DNA of 14,578 nucleotides. Source: JBHWPB01 sp043424675. GTDB lineage: Bacteria > Bacillota > Bacilli > Lactobacillales > Carnobacteriaceae_A. Location of the stretch: assembly GCA_043424675.1 (NCBI GenBank), contig JBHWPB010000125.1, positions 1 to 14,578 on the forward strand, written 5' to 3'. This document shows positions 5,896 to 12,658 of this stretch, piece after piece. The stretch's first letter is position 1. Each line of letters begins with the position of its first letter. A model generated the notes under the pieces. It had not been told where the DNA came from and did no database searches. It worked only from the letters and a program-made list of their open reading frames with translations. The position numbers were made by a program, and so were the translations under genes.

Positions 5896-8067
5896 ATGGC
5901 AAAGGTTGACACACAGGTGATGACTCTTTTGAACAAGTCATTGCCAGATTATAAAGAAAAACAAATTGAAGCAGTCTTAGATTTACTAGAGGAGGGAAAC
6001 ACGGTTCCTTTTATCGCTCGCTACCGAAAAGAAGCGACTGACTCTTTAGATGAAGTTGAAATACGCGAGATTGAAGAGCGCTATAACTATATTTCTAATT
6101 TAGAAAAAAGAAAGTCAGAAGTAATCTCCAACATAGATGAACAGGGTGAACTCACGTCTGACCTTGAACAAGAGATTCAACAAGCTGACCAATTACAACA
6201 AGTAGAGGATTTGTATCTTCCTTATAAGAAAAAGCGTCGGACAAAAGCGCAGATTGCTCGTGAACAAGATTTAACTCCTTTAGCAGATTGGCTGAGAGAA
6301 TTTTCTTCTGGAGATGTTGAAGAAAAAGCAGCAGAGTTTATTGATAAAGAACAAGAAGTTGCTACAGCAGAAGACGCTTTAGATGGCGCCCATGAAATCA
6401 TTGCAGAGGACGTAGGAGATTCGGCAAAGTATCGTACACGTGTCCGTCAGATTATGAAATATATCGGTAAAATATCCTCAACTCTCAAAAGGAACGCGGA
6501 TGATCCTAAAGAGGTTTATGAGCTCTATTACGATTTCAGTGAACCGGTTAAATCTGTGACCAATCACCAGATCTTGGCGATGAACCGCGGTGAGAAAGAA
6601 AATGTCTTAACTGTAAAAATTGAAGCAGATGACAAGCAGCCGCTGCAGTACATCCTCGCTCAAGAAATACCCCGCGATGTGGAGTCACCGGCTAAGCCTT
6701 ATGTAACAGAGGCGGTCGAAGATGGATATAAACGATTCATAAAACCTGCGATTGAACGTGAAATACGGAACCATCTGACAGAAAGAGCAGAAGAACATGC
6801 GATAGAAGTCTTCGGAGATAACCTGCAGAGTTTACTTCTACAGCCGCCTTTGAAAGATCAAACCATTATGGGCTTTGACCCTGCTTTCCGCACAGGATGT
6901 AAGTTAGCGATCGTAGATGGGACTGGGAAAGTATTAGCGATTGATGTGATTTATCCTCACAAACCAGCAAGTGCTGCCCAGAGAAAAGCAGCGAAACCAG
7001 AGTTTATTGAGCTGATTCAAAAATACGATGTCGATACGGTAGCTATAGGAAATGGAACTGCCAGCCGCGAGTCAGAACGTTTTGTAGCGGAAGCGATTCA
7101 AGAAATTGAAGAAGAAGTCGCTTATGTCATCGTCAACGAATCGGGAGCGAGTGTCTATTCAGCAAGCCAAGAAGCACGCGATGAGTTTCCAGATCTAGCA
7201 GTAGAAGAAAGAAGTGCTGTGAGTATTGCACGCCGCTTACAGGACCCTTTAGCGGAACTTGTAAAAATAGATCCTCAATCTATCGGTGTCGGTCAATACC
7301 AGCATGATGTGTCGCAAAAGGAGCTGACAGATCAGTTGGACTTTGTGATTGAAATGGTCGTGAACCGTGTTGGAGTCAACATCAATACAGCGAGTGCTGC
7401 TTTGCTCCGCCACATCTCTGGTTTAACGAAAACAACGGCAGAGAATGTTGTAAATTATAGAAATGAACATGGAATTTATGAAGATCGCTCCCAGCTTAAA
7501 GAGGTTCCTCGTATAGGGCCTAAAGCCTTTGAACAATCTGTAGGGTTCCTGCGTATTCCTAATGGAGAAAACCCGTTGGATCGGACAGGAATTCACCCTG
7601 AAACATATGAAGAAGCTTACCAGATTTTAGAAACAGCAGGAGTAGCTTTGGAGGAGATCGGAAGTGAGCAAGCGCGCGAAGCCTTAAAGGGATTGGATGA
7701 TCGAGAAGTTCGAAAGTCACTCGATATAGGAAAAGAAACCTATCAGTCAATCATTGAGGCGCTTGTCGCTCCAGGCAGAGATATGCGCGATGAATTTGAT
7801 GCTCCGATTTTGAAAACAGAAGTTTTATCTATGGAAGACTTAAAACCAGGTATGGAGTTAGAAGGCGCTGTCCGCAACGTAGTTGATTTTGGTGCCTTTG
7901 TTGATGTTGGAGTAGAGCAAGATGGTTTAGTGCATATTTCCAAAATGAGTCAAAGTTTTGTAGATCATCCGAGCGATGTGGTTCAAGTAGGCGATAACGT
8001 GACGGTATGGGTAGAGGATGTTGACGAAAAAAGGGAAAGAATCTCTCTAACCATGATTCCACAATAA
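5896..8067 (+). CDS. tex: Tex-family RNA-binding transcription accessory protein
   Basis: Tex is a conserved cytoplasmic nucleic-acid-binding protein linked to transcription and RNA handling, related to eukaryotic Spt6. The 723-residue length is normal. The helical N-terminal region (about 1-200) contains VPFIARYRKEATDSLDE (37-53), a strong family motif. A YqgF/RNase H-like domain starts at IMGFDPAFRTGCKLAIVD (324-341) and includes YSASQEARDEFP (421-432). A helix-hairpin-helix region follows, with VGVNINTASAALLRHISGL (492-510) and VPRIGPKAFEQSVGFLRI (537-554). The C-terminal S1 domain is about 650-720, with GAVRNVVDFGAFVDVGVEQD (657-676) and VHISKMS. The ATG has AAGG (5883-5886) 9 bases upstream. 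A DUF1002 gene starts 27 bases downstream and is probably cotranscribed; in many Firmicutes a SprT-like gene follows tex instead. Confidence 0.95.
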   Translation: MAKVDTQVMTLLNKSLPDYKEKQIEAVLDLLEEGNTVPFIARYRKEATDSLDEVEIREIEERYNYISNLEKRKSEVISNIDEQGELTSDLEQEIQQADQLQQVEDLYLPYKKKRRTKAQIAREQDLTPLADWLREFSSGDVEEKAAEFIDKEQEVATAEDALDGAHEIIAEDVGDSAKYRTRVRQIMKYIGKISSTLKRNADDPKEVYELYYDFSEPVKSVTNHQILAMNRGEKENVLTVKIEADDKQPLQYILAQEIPRDVESPAKPYVTEAVEDGYKRFIKPAIEREIRNHLTERAEEHAIEVFGDNLQSLLLQPPLKDQTIMGFDPAFRTGCKLAIVDGTGKVLAIDVIYPHKPASAAQRKAAKPEFIELIQKYDVDTVAIGNGTASRESERFVAEAIQEIEEEVAYVIVNESGASVYSASQEARDEFPDLAVEERSAVSIARRLQDPLAELVKIDPQSIGVGQYQHDVSQKELTDQLDFVIEMVVNRVGVNINTASAALLRHISGLTKTTAENVVNYRNEHGIYEDRSQLKEVPRIGPKAFEQSVGFLRIPNGENPLDRTGIHPETYEEAYQILETAGVALEEIGSEQAREALKGLDDREVRKSLDIGKETYQSIIEALVAPGRDMRDEFDAPILKTEVLSMEDLKPGMELEGAVRNVVDFGAFVDVGVEQDGLVHISKMSQSFVDHPSDVVQVGDNVTVWVEDVDEKRERISLTMIPQ

Positions 8068-8094
8068 AAAATTAGCAAAGATAGGAGTTTAATC

Positions 8095-9036
8095 ATGAAA
8101 AATAGAATAATGAGACTCGGGATGTTCATTATTGCAGTATGTAGTGTTTTTTTGATTTCCTTTAATGAAAGTTTTGTGCAAGCGGTAGCCGTAGAGGAAC
8201 CGTGGGGGGCTCCAACTTTTATATATGGAGGAGGGCTGACTGAAGATGAAACCCAGAGAACAGCTCAACTCTTAGATGTAGCCAATGAAGATCCGCTGGA
8301 AGTATTTTCAGTGGACAGCGACGATTTTGAAAAGTATCTCGGTTACAGCACTCAGACTTCTCAACTCATTTCTTCCGTCGTTGTTGAAAAAGGAGCTGCT
8401 GGAAGCGGTGTTACAATTGAGATTCCTGAATCAGGGAATATTACTCAAATTACAGAAGAAGAATATGCCAATGCTGCTATTACAGCAGGAGCGACCGATG
8501 TAGCCATTCGTGTCGACTCTATCCGTCCGGCAACTGGAGAAAGTGCTTTAACGGGGGTCTATAAAGCTTTTGAGGTGAATGGAGAAGAACTAGAGACAGA
8601 CCGCATGCGCGTCGCCCAAGAAGAGTTAGAAACAACGAATGAAATATCACAGAATCTCGATGAAGAACAGTCCAGTCAGTTAGATCAAGCGATTGTCGAT
8701 ATCAAAAAGGATCTTGCTGATATTAAACAGAACACAGATCAACTAGCAACACGCGAAGACATTGAGCAAATTATCAATGATGCACTTGAGAGATATAATT
8801 TGACACAGATTATATCAGGTGATCAGATCAATCAGCTGATTATTGTCTTTGAAAATTATCAACAGACCAGTGCCATCGATTCAGAACAAGTGCGTGAACA
8901 GTTAGATCAGCTCTCTCAAGATATCCAAGATACTTTAGGGAATGTTTGGCAGGAAGCTGAGGACAGCGGTTTAATTGACCGTATTGTAAACTTTATTCGC
9001 GATATCGTTTCTTCCATTGCAGGTCTGTTTCAGTAA
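8095..9036 (+). CDS. Secreted DUF1002 (YpuA-like) protein
   Basis: The function of this family is unknown. The 313-residue product has a signal peptide: a basic start, a hydrophobic core at residues 9-22 and likely cleavage after FVQA (30). Residues about 40-190 match DUF1002 as found in Bacillus YpuA. The family features seen are YGGGLTEDE (44-52), FEKYLGYST (78-86), SGVTIEI (104-110), the block ITEEEYANAAITAGATDVAI (119-138) and SALTGVYKAFEVNGEEL (150-166). Residues 195-280 are acidic, Gln-rich and heptad-like, probably helical or coiled coil. The C-terminus (293-312) is an amphipathic or hydrophobic helix. AGGAG (8083-8087) lies 7 bases before the ATG. It appears to be the last gene of the tex transcript, ending at the terminator at 9059-9105. 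The product is predicted to act outside the membrane. Confidence 0.85.
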   Translation: MKNRIMRLGMFIIAVCSVFLISFNESFVQAVAVEEPWGAPTFIYGGGLTEDETQRTAQLLDVANEDPLEVFSVDSDDFEKYLGYSTQTSQLISSVVVEKGAAGSGVTIEIPESGNITQITEEEYANAAITAGATDVAIRVDSIRPATGESALTGVYKAFEVNGEELETDRMRVAQEELETTNEISQNLDEEQSSQLDQAIVDIKKDLADIKQNTDQLATREDIEQIINDALERYNLTQIISGDQINQLIIVFENYQQTSAIDSEQVREQLDQLSQDIQDTLGNVWQEAEDSGLIDRIVNFIRDIVSSIAGLFQ

Positions 9037-9058
9037 AAAACAATAAAATAACTCATAA

Positions 9059-9105
9059 AAAAAGCACTTTTTACAGAGAAGAAACCTCGTTAAAAAGTGC
9101 TTTTT
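9059..9105 (+). terminator. Intrinsic terminator after the DUF1002 gene
   Basis: AAAAAGCACTTTTTA (9059-9073) pairs perfectly with TAAAAAGTGCTTTTT (9091-9105), which ends in a T-run. The 17-base loop can form a small GAG/CTC inner stem (9076-9078 with 9086-9088). The symmetric sequence could also work on the reverse strand behind the tRNA terminator. Confidence 0.85.
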
Positions 9106-9153
9106 AGATTTTAGTTATTTTCGGTTTTCATAGATAAATGTTGTTGGAATGAA

Positions 9154-9192
9154 AAAAGGAAGAGTGAAGCTAAGCCCTTCACTCTTCCTTTT
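9154..9192 (-). terminator. Intrinsic terminator of tRNA-Leu
   Basis: AAAAGGAAGAGTGAAG (9154-9169) pairs with CTTCACTCTTCCTTTT (9177-9192) around a 7-base loop. On the reverse strand the stem ends in a run of six T and begins 6 bases after the tRNA 3' end. Confidence 0.85.
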
Positions 9193-9198
9193 ATAAGA

Positions 9199-9283
9199 TG
9201 CGGCCAAGAGGATTTGAACCTCCACAGGGAAATCTCCCTACTAGCCCCTCAAGCTAGCGCGTCTACCGTTCCGCCATGACCGC
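9199..9283 (-). tRNA. tRNA-Leu (anticodon GAG)
   Basis: The reverse strand folds into a class II tRNA of 85 bases. The 5' acceptor strand GCGGTCA pairs with TGGCCGC (one G-U pair), followed by A73. The anticodon stem CTAGC/GCTAG holds the loop TTGAGGG with anticodon GAG at 9248-9250, reading CUC and CUU leucine codons. The long variable arm AGGGA/TCCCT is typical of tRNA-Leu. The T-loop GGTTCAAATCC is normal. The 3' CCA is not encoded and must be added by nucleotidyltransferase. The gene stands alone, with its own promoter (9305-9333) and terminator (9154-9192). Confidence 0.97.
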
Positions 9284-9304
9284 TTCAATATATCGACAAG
9301 AACT

Positions 9305-9333
9305 ATTGTATCGGTAAAAAAAATTATTGTCAA
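9305..9333 (-). promoter_or_regulatory. Promoter of tRNA-Leu
   Basis: On the reverse strand a perfect -35 TTGACA (9328-9333) and -10 TACAAT (9305-9310) are separated by exactly 17 bases. The -10 box ends 21 bases before the mature tRNA 5' end. This is the best promoter in the window, as expected for a stable RNA gene. Confidence 0.85.
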
Positions 9334-9395
9334 CAACAAAATAAAATATAATTTTTATAACTTATGAAAGACGAAGTCAGAATGTTCCTTCTTAT

Positions 9396-9438
9396 GTTTT
9401 TAAGGAGAGGAGTCCAAATAAAAGAGGACCCTACTCTC
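9396..9438. repeat. Bulged inverted repeat downstream of the small membrane-protein gene
   Basis: On the reverse strand GAGAG plus GGGTCC pairs with GGACTC plus CTCTC, with a 2-base bulge and a roughly 10-base T-rich loop. It lies about 50 bases beyond the 9487-9801 gene and might act as a weak terminator, but no T-run follows the stem. Confidence 0.35.
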
Positions 9439-9455
9439 AATATTTCTGAAATGTG

Positions 9456-9492
9456 TGGTAAAATAGCTTCATAGAATAAGGAGAAATTATTG
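9456..9492 (+). promoter_or_regulatory. Orphan extended -10 box and ribosome-binding site without a following gene
   Basis: TGGTAAAAT (9456-9464) is an extended -10 box. AAGGAG (9478-9483) follows, then TTG at 9490 after 6 bases, but that frame stops after ten codons. The region converges on the 3' end of the reverse-strand gene at 9487-9801. It may be the remnant of a lost gene or drive an antisense transcript. Confidence 0.3.
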
Positions 9493-9801
9493 TTTCATAT
9501 TTGCAATAATATAAGTAAATAAAAAGCGGGCAAGGACATAGGAGACTAAGGCAGCTAAAAAGCCAGCCATAGCTTGAATGGAGAGCAGCACATAAAGTAA
9601 GCCAATAATGATGAGGACGATGGCCCAGAAAATTAGAGTCGTCCTATTTGGATTAAAGCTCATTAAGCTTTTGTCAAGTAAAGCTCCTACAGCAAAACCT
9701 ACAGCGATTTCTAGATTTATAAACAACAAAACCACTGTCACAATAATCAATAAAATATTAGCGTAACGACTTGCTTTATCGAATACCTCAGATTTTTTCA
9801 T
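9487..9801 (-). CDS. Small hypothetical membrane protein
   Basis: I do not recognise this 104-residue protein. A short charged N-terminus (MKKSEVFDKASRYAN) precedes hydrophobic segments at about 16-28, 30-42, 56-74 and 77-98. Two nearly adjacent first segments, a polar linker (DKSLMSFNPNRTT, 43-55) and two further segments suggest three to four membrane helices. There are no catalytic motifs. AAAGGTG lies about 10 bases before the ATG, slightly far. An extended -10 box TGCTAAAAT (9835-9843, reverse strand) precedes it. It is divergent from yihY, from which it is separated by about 100 bases. The hydrophobic pattern and upstream signals support a real gene, but its role is unknown. Confidence 0.65.
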   Translation of the reverse strand: MKKSEVFDKASRYANILLIIVTVVLLFINLEIAVGFAVGALLDKSLMSFNPNRTTLIFWAIVLIIIGLLYVLLSIQAMAGFLAALVSYVLARFLFTYIIANMKQ

Positions 9802-9834
9802 GTCTCATACGCACCTTTCCTAACATTTTCAGCT

Positions 9835-9843
9835 ATTTTAGCA
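9835..9843 (-). promoter_or_regulatory. Extended -10 promoter of the small membrane-protein gene
   Basis: On the reverse strand TGCTAAAAT has the extended -10 form. TTGGTC (9860-9865) could be a weak -35 box at a 16-base distance from the TG or 19 from the hexamer. Confidence 0.4.
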
Positions 9844-9857
9844 TAGACGAGGGAACA

Positions 9858-9863
9858 TTGACC
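9858..9863 (+). promoter_or_regulatory. Possible -35 box for yihY
   Basis: TTGACC is a 5-of-6 match to the -35 consensus, 42 bases before the yihY start. The -10 position (about 9881-9887) is only a weak match. It overlaps the candidate -35 box of the divergent gene, so the two promoters may compete. Confidence 0.3.
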
Positions 9864-9904
9864 AATTAAATTATAGATACTTAATTTTAGAAAGGGAGTT
9901 TACT

Positions 9905-10909
9905 ATGGCAGCACAAGAAAGCACGCAAAGTGTCTGGAAACACAGATTAAAAATTATTATGGATAATTGGACACGAAGTAAAATTCCGCAAAATGCGGCA
10001 CAGATGACTTATTATGCTCTTTTAGCACTCGTTCCTCTCTTATTGGTCGCAGCTAACTTGATTCCTTTACTTCCTATCGATGTTTCAGTCATTTATACGA
10101 CCTTACAAGACATCTTGCCTCTTGAGGTTTATGATATTATTCAACCACTTCTTCAGCAAAATTTAGAAAATGGAAGCGGAGGAGCCATCTCCTTAGGGGT
10201 AATTACCTCCTTATGGTCTGCGAGTAATTTAATCAACATTCTGAGAAGAGAGTTAAATTCAGTGTATGGTGTCGAGGGGTTAGGAGGGAACCCTATTATC
10301 GCAAGAATTCTCAGTCCACTCATTTTACTGGCGTTTTTCGCTGGGATTGCCGTTATCATGTTTGCTTTTCTATTCGGTGAACAGATCCTGCTCTTTGTGG
10401 AGAACATATTGGGGATCCCCATTCCTTTCGTCGGCGTGTTTCTCAGTTTAAGATGGCCGGTTCTCCTGCTTGTTTTATTTATCGTTTTCTTAGTCTTTTA
10501 TTTGGTCGTTCCTGACTTTAGATTCTCAGTTAAAGGAACCTTACCCGGCGCTATTTTCGCTACTTTAGGTACGGTATTATTATCAGAAGGCTTCAGTATC
10601 TATCTTCAATTTTCTGATCCCACTGCGAGTAATATCGCCTTTGGAACCTTTATTATATTGATGTTGTATCTTTATTTTGTGAGTATAATATTCTTGGTGG
10701 GTGGTTTGATCAATGCTGTTCTTTATGAATTAAAACATGAACATAATTTCCGTGAAGAAGTCGTAGAAGAAATAGATGAGGAAAAAAAGGAAAATTATTC
10801 CAAGGATTATTATAATTTAGATTTTGATCCGATTGAACTTCATCGAGAAATAAAAATTATTCCAGAAAAATCAGTTGAAAACTCAATAAATAGAAGAGAA
10901 ACTAGGTAA
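9905..10909 (+). CDS. YihY/BrkB-family inner membrane protein
   Basis: This family was once annotated as ribonuclease BN, but it is a polytopic membrane protein of unresolved function. The 334-residue product has about six membrane segments (roughly 34-57, 92-112, 132-165, 181-203, 211-234 and 245-275). Family marks are NAAQMTYYALLALVPLLLV (30-48), GVITSLWSASNLINILRREL (98-117), KGTLPGAIFATLGTVLLSEG (210-229) and the closing segment LYLYFVSIIFLVGGLINAVL (254-273). A charged cytoplasmic tail of about 60 residues (276-334) ends the protein. AAAGGGAG (9891-9898) lies 6 bases before the ATG. RodA follows after 47 bases without a visible terminator, so the two are probably cotranscribed. Confidence 0.92.
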   Translation: MAAQESTQSVWKHRLKIIMDNWTRSKIPQNAAQMTYYALLALVPLLLVAANLIPLLPIDVSVIYTTLQDILPLEVYDIIQPLLQQNLENGSGGAISLGVITSLWSASNLINILRRELNSVYGVEGLGGNPIIARILSPLILLAFFAGIAVIMFAFLFGEQILLFVENILGIPIPFVGVFLSLRWPVLLLVLFIVFLVFYLVVPDFRFSVKGTLPGAIFATLGTVLLSEGFSIYLQFSDPTASNIAFGTFIILMLYLYFVSIIFLVGGLINAVLYELKHEHNFREEVVEEIDEEKKENYSKDYYNLDFDPIELHREIKIIPEKSVENSINRRETR

Positions 10910-10956
10910 CAAAAAGGATAGTAAGATAATCAAAAGGAAAGAAATGAGGACCACAG

Positions 10957-12132
10957 ATGTCTCAAGATACAGAATCAAGAATAGATTACGGTATAATTTT
11001 ACCGTTAATTTTGCTTTTTATAATCAGTGTGTCAACACTATTCGCAACCACATATCTCATTGAAGATGGAGGACTGAGGCCAACGATCATGCAGATTTTA
11101 TGGTATGTCGTTGGCGCTATCGCAATCGTTATTATTATGCAGTTTGATTCGGAACAGCTCTGGAAGATCACGCCTGTAGGATATTGGTTGGGAATGGGAC
11201 TGTTAATTTTAGTTCTATTCTTTTATGATGCTGAAACCGCAGCAAGGACGGGAGCTAAGAGCTGGTTCGTTATTTTTGGATTTAGTTTTCAGCCCTCTGA
11301 ACTTGTAAAAATCGTCTATATTCTGATGTTGGCGCGAGGAGTGACCCAGCATAACAGTGAGTTTCCGGTCCACACTTATGAGAGTGATTGGAAATTATTG
11401 GGAAAGATCTTTTTCTACTCTGCTATCCCAATAGGCTTAATTTTATTGCAGAATGACTTAGGAACTGTCCTCGTCTATATTGCGATTATGCTTGGTGTTA
11501 TCCTCATGTCAGGCATTAAATGGCAAATATTAGCACTGCTCTTTGGGCTCGCTGCATTTATTGGAGGAAGTTTAATTTATCTTGTTATTTTTAACAGAGA
11601 GTTGTTACTCAATATCGGTTTCCAATCTTATCAATTTGATAGAATTGATTCTTGGATTAACCCCCTTCACGACACTTCAGATAGTTCGTACCAGTTGGTT
11701 CAAGCGCTGAAAGCTATCGGTTCTGGCCAGGTCTTTGGCAAAGGGTTCGGGAATTCAGAAGTCTATGTGCCGGTACGTGAGTCAGATATGATTTTTACGA
11801 CTGTTGCTGAGAACTTTGGGTTTATTGGAGGGACTTTCCTCATTTTTGTCTATTTTATTTTAATCTATCAAGTCGTCGCGACTGTTTTTGATACAAGAAA
11901 TGAATTTTATACTTATATTGCAACGGGTGTCATCATGATGCTGCTTTTTCATGTCTTTGAAAATATCGGAATGAATATTGGACTATTACCTTTAACAGGT
12001 ATTCCATTACCCTTTATTTCTCAAGGAGGAAGTTCTTTGCTTGGTAATATGATGGGAATCGGCTTAGTCATGTCTATGCGTTATAATTATCGAGATTATC
12101 TCTTTTCAGATCGAGAAGAAGTCTCCTTTTAG
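10957..12132 (+). CDS. rodA: Rod-shape-determining protein RodA (SEDS peptidoglycan glycosyltransferase)
   Basis: RodA polymerises lipid II into glycan strands at the membrane during cell elongation, working with a class B penicillin-binding protein. The 391-residue length and hydrophobic pattern (about ten membrane helices) fit. SEDS motifs seen are FQPSELVKIVYILMLA (111-126), QNDLGT (165-170), ALKAIGSGQVFGKGFG (250-265), VPVRESDMIFTTVAENFGFI (271-290) with the predicted catalytic Asp D277, and PLTGIPLPFISQGGSS (345-360). VRESDMIF is closer to RodA of streptococci and lactobacilli than to FtsW. The ATG has GAGGA (10946-10950) 6 bases upstream. A downstream promoter probably starts a separate transcript for the GcvH-like gene. 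Confidence 0.93.
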   Translation: MSQDTESRIDYGIILPLILLFIISVSTLFATTYLIEDGGLRPTIMQILWYVVGAIAIVIIMQFDSEQLWKITPVGYWLGMGLLILVLFFYDAETAARTGAKSWFVIFGFSFQPSELVKIVYILMLARGVTQHNSEFPVHTYESDWKLLGKIFFYSAIPIGLILLQNDLGTVLVYIAIMLGVILMSGIKWQILALLFGLAAFIGGSLIYLVIFNRELLLNIGFQSYQFDRIDSWINPLHDTSDSSYQLVQALKAIGSGQVFGKGFGNSEVYVPVRESDMIFTTVAENFGFIGGTFLIFVYFILIYQVVATVFDTRNEFYTYIATGVIMMLLFHVFENIGMNIGLLPLTGIPLPFISQGGSSLLGNMMGIGLVMSMRYNYRDYLFSDREEVSF

Positions 12133-12159
12133 TTGACTGAGCGGAACCAGTTTAATTTT

Positions 12160-12187
12160 TTGTGAAAAAGAGTGAAGGTGTTAAACT
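12160..12187 (+). promoter_or_regulatory. Promoter for the GcvH-like gene
   Basis: TTGTGA (12160-12165) and an extended -10 box TGTTAAACT (TAAACT at 12182-12187) are separated by 16 bases. The -10 box ends 24 bases before the start codon. An alternative -35 TTGACT at 12133 has no matching -10 box. Confidence 0.5.
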
Positions 12188-12211
12188 AGATGTACCAAAA
12201 GGAGTGGAACT

Positions 12212-12592
12212 ATGTCAGACAACAAAAAAAATACTCGTTATAGCAAAAATGGTCTTTGGGTAAAAAAAGCAGGAGCAACTTACCAGCTTGGTTTATCTGC
12301 CAAAGGACAAGATGATGTAGGAGAAGTGATGTTTGCTCAATTTAATCCGCTTGATGAGACAATTAAAAAGAATGATGTCATCTTGGGTGTTGAAGGAGCA
12401 AAGTCGGTGACGGACTTAACCAGTCCTCTATCCGGTAAAATCACGGCTGTTCATTCTGAAGTTGAGGATCAGCCCGGCTTGTTGAACAGTGAAAAACGAT
12501 CAAATAATTGGCTGCTTGAATTGACTGACGTTGAAGAAGATGAGTTTCTAGATATCCCAGAAGAGATGGAAGCTATTGAAGAAGACGAATAA
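12212..12592 (+). CDS. gcvH: GcvH-like lipoyl carrier protein
   Basis: GcvH proteins carry lipoate on a lysine. In bacteria without a complete glycine cleavage system they can serve as a relay from which lipoyl groups are passed to 2-oxoacid dehydrogenases. The 126-residue product aligns through the lipoyl domain: GLWVKKAGATYQLGLSAKGQ (14-33), DDVGEVMFAQFNPLDETI (34-51), GVEGAKSVTDLTSPLSGKIT (59-78) with the lipoyl lysine predicted at K64, and the C-terminal NNWLLEL (98-104). The last 20 residues are very acidic. AAAGGAG lies about 7 bases before the ATG. A terminator follows at once, then a sirtuin gene. No gcvT, gcvP or lipoate ligase is in the window, so a relay or regulatory role is possible but unproven. 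Confidence 0.88.
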   Translation: MSDNKKNTRYSKNGLWVKKAGATYQLGLSAKGQDDVGEVMFAQFNPLDETIKKNDVILGVEGAKSVTDLTSPLSGKITAVHSEVEDQPGLLNSEKRSNNWLLELTDVEEDEFLDIPEEMEAIEEDE

Positions 12593-12602
12593 TAGAATAA
12601 CT

Positions 12603-12639
12603 GAGAAAACGGTAGTAATCTTACTACCGTTCTCTTTTT
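12603..12639 (+). terminator. Intrinsic terminator or attenuator between the GcvH-like gene and the sirtuin
   Basis: GAGA, a 2-base bulge, then AACGGTAGTAA (to 12618) pairs with TTACTACCGTTCTC (12621-12634), followed by TTTTT (12635-12639). The T-run touches the ribosome-binding site of the sirtuin gene, and no promoter is visible between them. Sirtuin expression therefore probably depends on read-through or on a promoter inside the GcvH-like gene. Confidence 0.8.
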
Positions 12640-12658
12640 GAAGAAGGATGTAGGTAAC

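Noticed and set aside
9364..9474. 36-residue plus-strand open frame with TATAAT 11 bases upstream, possibly leaderless
   Set aside because: It has no ribosome-binding site and no recognisable similarity. Part of it overlaps the bulged inverted repeat, so chance is likelier.
10944..11063. 39-residue open frame overlapping the start of rodA, preceded by AAAAGGAAAG
   Set aside because: It lies in another frame over the conserved start of RodA and encodes nothing recognisable. It is probably a shadow.
12638..12658. TTG start giving the sirtuin a seven-residue N-terminal extension
   Set aside because: The TTG lies in the terminator T-run and has no ribosome-binding site. ATG at 12659 has AAGGA upstream and matches the family length.
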